NCBI RefSeq assembly: GCF_964355755.1
Contig: NC_092674.1
Coordinates: 22,780,001-22,844,000, forward strand
Reading direction: 5' to 3'
DNA length: 64,000 nt
Source: Antedon mediterranea
Taxonomy: Eukaryota > Echinodermata > Crinoidea > Comatulida > Antedonidae
Both the position numbers and the translations under genes were made by a program. Positions 57,701 through 64,000 of the stretch are shown one piece after another. Below the pieces are notes generated by a model, which was not told the origin of the DNA, searched no databases, and saw only the letters and a program-made list of their open reading frames with translations. Positions within the stretch are counted from its first letter, which is position 1; each line of letters opens with the position of its first letter.

Positions 57701-60304
57701 GACTTGTAGATATTGGATCATGCGTCAATATAGCTAACCGGACATTGTGACGTCATCATATCTAGTCTAGTTTTAGTTTTAATATGTTTTTTATATGTGA
57801 CAAGGAAGACAACATTCGAGCCATAGTACTTGACACAATAAAATAATTGAATTTGTATTAATACAAACATGATTGACTGTTAGTGTAAACAATATATATA
57901 TATCAGTGTACCTGTTGGGTCCACAGAAAGGCCATCACAAATTCCAGTCACAACGAAAGATGAAGTTGACGGGCTGTCTCGATGAAATCTTTGAATAGAT
58001 TGGTAACGAATGCAAAAGTAGATATACCTAAAATGAAAATAAATAGCATCAATATGTTATTAGACAATTATATTACAGATATTTGTGTGGACGTACTCGG
58101 GCCAACTACGACAATAATTTAATTTCACATCTCACACATGAAAATAGAATAATCGTTCCTCAACACCTCCTCAATTTCTATTTTATCGTATTTGTTTAAA
58201 TTTCATAAACATTTCAGATTATTCACCTTACCTTGAACGTTCGTCAAAATCCATTAAATTAAATAATTATTTTAACAATGTTGTTGTTAATATTTTGTAA
58301 TACAATAGAAATTTCAAACTCGGAGCTACCCCTTAATTAATTGTCAACTGTTAGCTTTACATAACAACGAGATTTTGTTTTTTAACATACTAAAAAATGA
58401 ACATAGCAATAATGAAAATAAGCAATATAGCATACATAGGCCTATATATTGTACCTGAATAATTTTACTTACCCAGAACTTTCGTCAAAATCAATGGATA
58501 AAACTGAACCTGTTGTAAACAAACTCTGGATATTCTGTCCAGTGACGTCACAGGTTCTCATTTCACTAAATGCATATGCAACGAAATAAAGATTCTGACG
58601 TTCCACGTCTAATGTCAACGAATATGCGCCTAAGAAAAAAAATGTTCTTTCTTTCTTTCTAATCAAACAGAAATGATTGATATTATTTGGTGGCTATAGG
58701 AAGTTCCAGTGTTAAAAAAGAACCTATTTACACTGAAGTACTAACTAACCTCCGTATTAGAAGTTTTTGATTTGTAGAACTGCCTTACATTTGCCGTATA
58801 TCACTACAATTATTCTAATTTTTTATTTTTTCACTGTACGAGTTAGTTATGATTTAGTTAGTGATGATTTAGTTTCACGTTTGTGCTACTACAGTGTTTT
58901 TTTTGTATGTATACTGTGGCAATACAATAATAATAGGCCTAATGTATACCGGCAGTAATCCATGCTAATCTTTTTCTGTCTTATAATATGTGGTATACTT
59001 TGCATGGGCAAATACAATAAAAGCGCACTCTGATAAAAGTACTTTGACAAATTATATTAAAAGAAAAACAAATTGTATCGGGCGGAGCATGGGTTACTGC
59101 TAGTAAACATTATTATTATTGTATTGCCACAGTATACATACAAAAAAGTAAGTGTAGTGTTATAGGGCAAATTTAAGGCAGTTTTACAAATCACAAACTT
59201 CTAATAATCAAGAGTAAAATTCGGAACTACTGTATTTACGGCCATTGGTTTTTTTATACACTATCCTTTCACATTGCAATATATGTAAGCTAAAAAATGA
59301 CAGCAATACTGGATATGGAACTTTAGACTTTTTTGTTGACTGTTCAGACTTACTAAAATAAAGACGATCCCAAAGGAAAATTGTGTGAATTAGACGAAAC
59401 TATAAAATGCCAAACTATATTATGTGTTTTCGTGGTGTATTAATTATGTGATACATATAGATAAAATATAAGTGTTAAAAAAGGTCAGTCAAAAAATGTT
59501 CAGTATTTCCTAATGTTGTTAGATATTGTGTTTCAATAAATGAATATTGTGTTTCAATAAATGAATGTCACTTTGCTTACCTGTGGCAAAAACAAGTTCG
59601 TAGTTTGTACCATCTAATGCCATTTTCATGATGTTTATGGTATCCGCCCAATAAACCATTTCATCAACGGGATTGTACGCCATTGCATATGAACTGCATA
59701 CATAAGGAATGTCGGTAAAGACGAGGGATTGGCTTTCAATATCATCAGATTCCGTGTATGTGTAAGATATTTTCCAATTTGCTAAGCTTGATGTCAGAAT
59801 CATATAGCCTACATGATCGTCTTAATCAAATTAAAGAATATTATTGAAGATGGGCATTAGCAGGCAAGAGTATTTCTAGGCACAATATTTGGTGAGGGTC
59901 ATTTTCCAGATACATCGGCACACTTAGGCCAAACTTTGCGCACTACTACAGTATCGTTTGTCTGGTGAAACAACACTAGTATGATTTTCGGGTACACTAC
60001 GTGTTTTTTTTAATGGAAATAAAGTAAAGTAAAACGTCCAAACGTGTTTTTTTTATTTGTTATGTTACAACCGTCTTTTGGAAAATATTTCTAGAGGTTT
60101 TCCAACCCATTACTAAAATAGTAGAGCACTATTTCTCAGCAGCAGTTAATATTAGTATTTTCTGATTAATAATAATAGTATTATATTACTATATTAGATT
60201 AGGAAAAAAATATACTCACTTGAGTTCGCCAATTTACAAAATAAAATTAGGTAATAGTACACAAAAACGCTCAAATAAATCATTTTCATAAATGTTCTAC
60301 TCAT
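54518..60304 (-). CDS. Gene I: secreted YWTD-propeller/PAN-like protein
   Basis: Six exons: 60304-60220 (signal peptide), 59808-59581, 58629-58473, 58027-57912, 55751-55461 and 54786-54518. They sum to 1146 nt, 381 aa plus stop, with intron phases 1,1,2,1,1. The propeller shows MVYWAD, LYFVAY, YIYFC, IIFWTD and FLYTREN strands. The PAN-like domain has eight cysteines and an acidic tail ending SYSTI. Exons 2-5 are near-copies of the gene III propellers, whereas exons 1 and 6 match gene II, so the gene is a mosaic. No transmembrane segment apart from the signal; predicted secreted. Function unknown. Confidence 0.85.
54945..54982. repeat. C-rich tract with G-quadruplex potential on the minus strand
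   Basis: C runs of 8, 3, 4 and 7 separated by single A residues (CCCCCCCCACCCACCCCACC...). The minus strand carries four G runs with one-base spacers. It lies in gene I intron 5. Confidence 0.8.
55461..55751 (-). CDS. Gene I exon 5
   Basis: A 291-nt phase-1 exon, acceptor GTTTTAG, donor GTGAGT, encoding QIIFWTDVTHTEVWSVNSDG and GNFLYTREN, with a longer tail than propellers A and B of gene III. Confidence 0.85.
56590..57310 (-). mobile_element. 5'-truncated L1/Tx1-like LINE fragment
   Basis: The minus-strand frame 57159-56656 encodes AQFNFKLLHRILACKSK and the knuckle CERCNSEIENENHLLFSC, like the element at 30270-31740. The frame extends upstream to about 57300 but is interrupted by an in-frame TAG at 57183-57181. 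It lies in gene I intron 4. Confidence 0.75.
57912..58027 (-). CDS. Gene I exon 4
   Basis: A 116-nt exon, acceptor ATTTTAG, donor GTACAC, encoding GYIYFCIRYQSIQRFHRD and ICDGLSVDPT. Confidence 0.87.
58230..58258 (-). pseudogene. Relic of an exon-3 3' end
   Basis: AATGGATTTTGACGAACGTT then CAAGGTAAGG repeats the end and donor of gene I exon 3 in intron 3, with nothing of the rest of the exon. Confidence 0.6.
58473..58629 (-). CDS. Gene I exon 3
   Basis: A 157-nt exon, acceptor TTCTTAG, donor GTAAGT, encoding AYSLTLDVERQNLYFVAY and ending IDFDESSG. Confidence 0.88.
58740..59215. repeat. Fold-back repeat with arms of about 100 bp
   Basis: The left arm has TTAGAAGTTTTTGATTTGTAG and TTTTTTGTATGTATACTGTGG. 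The right arm (59115-59210) carries their complements. The left arm alone is also present at 26326-26660 beside the LINE, in the equivalent intron of gene III. Confidence 0.7.
59581..59808 (-). CDS. Gene I exon 2
   Basis: A 228-nt phase-1 exon, acceptor CATGTAG, donor GTAAGC, encoding YMILTSSLANWKISYTYTES and MVYWADT. Confidence 0.88.
60220..60304 (-). CDS. Gene I exon 1: signal peptide
   Basis: ATG at 60304 (alternative in-frame ATG at 60289) opens MSRTFMKMIYLSVFVYYYLI, a hydrophobic secretion signal ending LANS before donor GTGAGT. Homologous to gene II exon 1. Confidence 0.82.
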
Positions 60305-60319
60305 TCTGCTAATGCCGTT

Positions 60320-60368
60320 CCTTATCGAATGCGAATTGAAATGTCTTACTTAACGTTTATAATTGTAA
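60320..60368 (-). promoter_or_regulatory. Conserved proximal upstream region of gene I
   Basis: TCGAATGCGAATTGAAATG matches the gene II upstream segment, with the octamer changed from ATGCAAAT to ATGCGAAT. A regulatory role is inferred only from conservation. Confidence 0.3.
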
Positions 60369-61079
60369 AGTAATGAGTAATGAATGTCATTAAAATATAG
60401 AAGGTTGTTAACTTTTCAATACCGAATTGATTGCCTTTAAAGTAGGTGTATTTTAATGTAATGACAATTTTGTATTTCTTTTGGTAATAGTGATGTTGTT
60501 TTAACAAAGAACCACTTAACATCTACAATATTTCGATTTCATTTAAAATATGTGTATAGAAAATAATGTGGGCTAAAGAGTAAGTGAATGTTATGTAAAG
60601 CATAATTAGATCCATTTTCATTTTATTGAAATGATTGTAGTAATTGTTAGTAATAATACAAAATTATACTATATTTTTTATTATAATGGTTTCGTTTGAT
60701 TTACTTTGAAAGCCTACTGTATCACTTGAGTATACAATTATTATTATTAATAGACAGAAATGTCGAACAAATATGTGAAATTTAATGGATTTAGTTTGAA
60801 AACCCTATAAAATGTATTGGACCTTAGATCTATGCTATTTCGAACCACCTACTGAGTTTTGTGACAAAGATGTCCAATTTGTATGCAACTACTGTAGATG
60901 CTCCATTATTTTCACGTCAATCTTAACCATGATGGAACTCGGGTTATGCTGCCTCTTACCATCAAATCCAGAACACCACTACTTTTATCATCGTGTACAC
61001 AATCATTAATCATTATTTAAAAACCTAAATAGTCTAGTACCTATAACATAAAACCTAAAACAAATTGCAACAGATTTTT

Positions 61080-61200
61080 AGTCGCGTGTAGTCGCGACTC
61101 GACTCTATAGCTCACTATGTCGGTCAGTTGATCGGTCGGTCGGTCGGTAAACACTAACTCAAATTTGCGCACGCGACTGCAGCCATGTATATTGCCTTGT
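61080..61200. repeat. GGTC-tract dispersed repeat, short complete copy
   Basis: Starts AGTCGCGTG, has a GGTCGGTCGGTCGGTCGG tract, GGTAAACACTAACTC, and ends with CACGCGACTGCAGCC. Outer AGTCGCGTG and CACGCGACT are inverted. Confidence 0.7.
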
Positions 61201-61499
61201 TTTATATACGTATAGATATGACATCCTTATTAGTGTAGGCCACTATGTAATTTCGTGTCATTTTTTTGTTAAAAGCAAAATTCCAGCTGATTTAGTGTCT
61301 TTAGGATGTAAAGTAATGAAAAAAATATGTTGCCATTTTTTTTAAAAAGCTTAAGGGTGTCAAATCCAAGATGGCCGCCAATACGTAAAATATCCAATAA
61401 ATGTACCATATTGGACAAAGTAACACCCATTATGAATAATATTTTAAGTTTATATGGGTTCTCTGCTATATAAGAATTATTATAAACCTATATTCATTA

Positions 61500-61800
61500 G
61501 TATTCTGACATTTTGAATTTCAAAATGGCCGCCATTTTTTAAAAATGAATTAGATTTCTTATTAAAACATGTGCAAGTTATGACGTGGATTGAAATCACA
61601 TAAAATGATAGGCCTATGACAACAACATTGATGATTAACACAAAATGGCGGCCATTTTGAATTTTAAAATGGCCGCCATTTTTTAAAAATGGGTTACATT
61701 TCTTATTAAAACTTGTATAAGTTAAATAAAATTAGATTGAAATACACAAAATGATATGCTTATGACAACAACATGGTGATTAACACAAAATGTTGACCAT
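61500..61800. repeat. Tandem repeat with ATGGCGGCCAT palindromes
   Basis: Two units of about 155 bp share AAAATGGCCGCCATTTTTTA and CTTATTAAAAC. Their junction has AAAATGGCGGCCATTTTG followed by AAAATGGCCGCCATTTT, a near-palindrome of about 41 bp. Single related words also occur at 40558 and 61371. Confidence 0.75.
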
Positions 61801-63815
61801 CAGGAGGTCTACAGTACTGACAGTACACTTCTTCATATTAAAACATCTTATAAACTTCTTCAGTTAAATGACAACTAACTCTGCCAAAGTCCTTCAATGA
61901 AATATTTCTAATCTTGAATGCGATACAGTAAGTTGACCTTCCTTCGTTCTCTACTACTGTATCCATCAAACTTCCACAGACTGATCTGCGTTCCCAACAA
62001 CCTTGTTCAGAAACAAATTGGCAAAATAACTGAAATACCTCATTTCACCGGCAAATAATCTCTATAGGAGTCCTCTTTTACTTTGATAAGTTTGTGACCT
62101 GTATTCACCGTCATATATATTTTTTGCCAATATTCGTCTTTTTATTAGGATACCATATAGACAGTTTGCCTTCTACAAGACTTTTACCAATGCCTCAAAC
62201 ATTTTCTGTCCAATTTCATCATGCCATGGCCAACAAACACCTGCAGCATTCTTCAATCATCTCTCTTTAAATGTTTAAATGATTTGCCAGCTCTGATGAA
62301 ATCATTAATTTGTGTTATTCCAATTATACCACGCTCAATGACCCTGATCAATTGATGTAAATCCAGCAAGTCCCACACATACATGTCCTCTCATATACAT
62401 ATATAGGGATATAGTTTAACCACATCATTAGATTTCGTCGACTCTCAGTATTCAAGTTAATATCTTTATGATCAGCCTCTTTCAAACAAAATGATACTTA
62501 ACTTAGAATCTCTTTCTCTGTCTGCATTTGTAGAAGCAAGTTGTAGAGAGAAAGCAGAATTAGTGTGCTTTTGTCCTTTACAGATGTTTTCCATTTAAGA
62601 TATTTGTGGCATAGGTAATACAAGTTCAGTTTCAACAAAAGCACTTGCCTCAACACTATTTTCACAATGATACATGTCCAAAAGCCATATAGTTCACCGG
62701 GTCGACATAATAATTGCTTTTTGATGTCATCTCTGTCCACCTCCACTCATCTCGGGCAAGAGTCATCACCAGGCATTCTTGTCTTTCCCTAGTACATGAG
62801 TTTTTATACCACAACCATGTGCACTCATTAAACGAGTGTATAATGCTGGTCTGTCTGTAGGGGGTAGGCCTACATATCTAATGAAATTGGTTGAGATTGT
62901 AGAAGATGAGAAGTAGGAGTTCATTCATTTACAAGGTTATTTATAGGCAGAGCTGTATCTGTATTTCTTTCAAGCTTCTACCAAAAGTTGACAGGTTGAA
63001 AACTTACCAACCATACTGGTGACTATGGCCCTGAAGGTTCAGGCATTGAATTACATAGCAATAACGCCTTTATTATTTAACATATTTATACAGGATTTCA
63101 CAATAAGGTATAAATGCACTTGTTTTATATTGTGGTCCTCCTGTCTCCTGTCAAGTTTCAGTTTCATGAAAAGAAATGAGATCTGCAATTTAGAATCTAT
63201 ATATATATATAAATTATGGTTAATTCTGACATAGGCGAACACAATGGAAAAACTTTGGAACAAATGTCTGCCTTGAACTATCTTAGGTGTACCGCAAAAT
63301 GTAAAACAGTTTTCACTATTACGATATTGTTCCATATTTCTATCTTAGGAATATATTATAAAGAGTTTTAAAACAAAATTTCTGATTCATTGGTAGATTT
63401 TCAACTCAATTTCAATTGTACGTGGTCAAAGTAATTTCCGGATTCACGATGAGTTCACAGGTTCACCTTGCAACAACTACCTGGTTTCAGTTAAGTTGGT
63501 CGTTAGTGGATATAGCTATTTTAGTTTTTTGTTTATTTTCGGATTGGACCGCGCGTGTGAAGGTACAGTAGTTAAAAAATAAAATCCCGATAGCCGAGTT
63601 TTATTGAGTAAGCTGGCAGGAATAACTGTAGGCTATCTGTGTCCCATTAGGGCCCATATTGCAAGCCGTCTAAACATCTTCCTTCTTGGGCCGAAACGGC
63701 CTACACTGTCGCGGAAGTTAGTTTCAAAAGATGTTTAAATTAAATAATGTATTATGATGGTATTTATTTGAATAAACGCCTCCCCAATAAAACATCACTT
63801 TGAATAATAATCGCC
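61801..63815. other. No gene recognised
   Basis: No convincing exon on either strand. A minus-strand stretch near 62700-62800 vaguely resembles a decayed retroelement end but is too broken to call. Confidence 0.45.
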
Positions 63816-63817
63816 TA

Positions 63818-63838
63818 CACCCCCCCCCCCCCCCCCTC
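63818..63838. repeat. Poly-C run
   Basis: About 18-19 consecutive C residues followed by TCCACCCC in AT-rich DNA. The length is likely unstable and hard to sequence. Confidence 0.85.
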
Positions 63839-64000
63839 CACCCCTCGGGTGTTAACTATAATTTACCAAGCATTTATTAAAATTTTTTACCACTTTTCAT
63901 ATCTATTAGAGGATTTTATTTGATTATAAATGTTACAATAAATTATTATTAAAACTAAAAAATCCCTTGAATAAGCATCTCCCTCAAATGAACTCTGCCT

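Noticed and set aside
60812-61009. 65-codon ATG frame upstream of gene I
   Set aside because: No domain, no signal for splicing or expression, and chance length for this composition.
62498-62746. 82-codon minus-strand frame resembling a LINE C-terminus
   Set aside because: Only a vague ARDEWRW-like word and broken frames; too weak to name.
1-64000. tRNA or rRNA genes
   Set aside because: I saw no cloverleaf with intact A and B boxes and no conserved rRNA words; a covariance-model scan would be decisive.

Overview
AT-rich, intron-rich, repeat-dense animal DNA, most likely from a marine deuterostome such as an echinoderm. The organism call is an inference. It rests on a Gmr1-type Ty3/gypsy element with a SCAN-like Gag, a CR1-type LINE carrying a virus-like 2A motif, Helitrons, and many MITEs. 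The only host genes I can support are three tandem, head-to-tail paralogues on the minus strand. They encode secreted proteins built from YWTD-type beta-propellers and a C-terminal cysteine-rich PAN/apple-like domain.

Gene I (60304 to 54518, 6 exons, 381 aa) and gene II (47007 to 38678, 6 exons, 348 aa) each encode a signal peptide, one propeller and one PAN-like domain. Gene III (36112 to 14242) encodes a signal peptide, three propellers (A, B, C) and a different PAN-like domain. Its propellers are joined by Ser/Thr/Gln-rich linkers made of tiny symmetric phase-1 exons. Between propellers B and C about 11 mini-exons, mostly 45 nt, occur, five of them at a strict 256-257 bp spacing. Exon lengths 157 and 116 nt are conserved in all five propellers, 228 nt in four of five, and the spliced lengths of all three models are multiples of 3.

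Mobile DNA dominates the rest. A complete LTR element (32418-36089, identical 460-bp LTRs, 5-bp target duplication) sits inside the signal-peptide exon of gene III. Its ORF has Gag, protease and an integrase zinc finger but no RT, RNase H or integrase core. A near-intact CR1 LINE with a 2A motif lies in a gene III intron; 5'-truncated L1/Tx1-like and RTE-like fragments and a second CR1 fragment are scattered elsewhere. Helitron copies crowd gene II: one complete copy is in intron 3, one abuts the promoter, others lie in intron 1 and the gene II-gene I spacer.

Layout: 1-1440 featureless AT-rich DNA; 1440-8330 a strand-asymmetric (G-poor) minisatellite complex; 8400-14200 MITEs and GGTC-type repeats; 14242-36112 gene III with CR1, L1, RTE and LTR insertions; 36113-38677 spacer; 38678-47007 gene II with Helitrons; 47008-54517 spacer with Helitrons, a CR1 relic and a GC-rich hairpin array; 54518-60304 gene I; 60305-64000 repeats and nothing coding that I can support.
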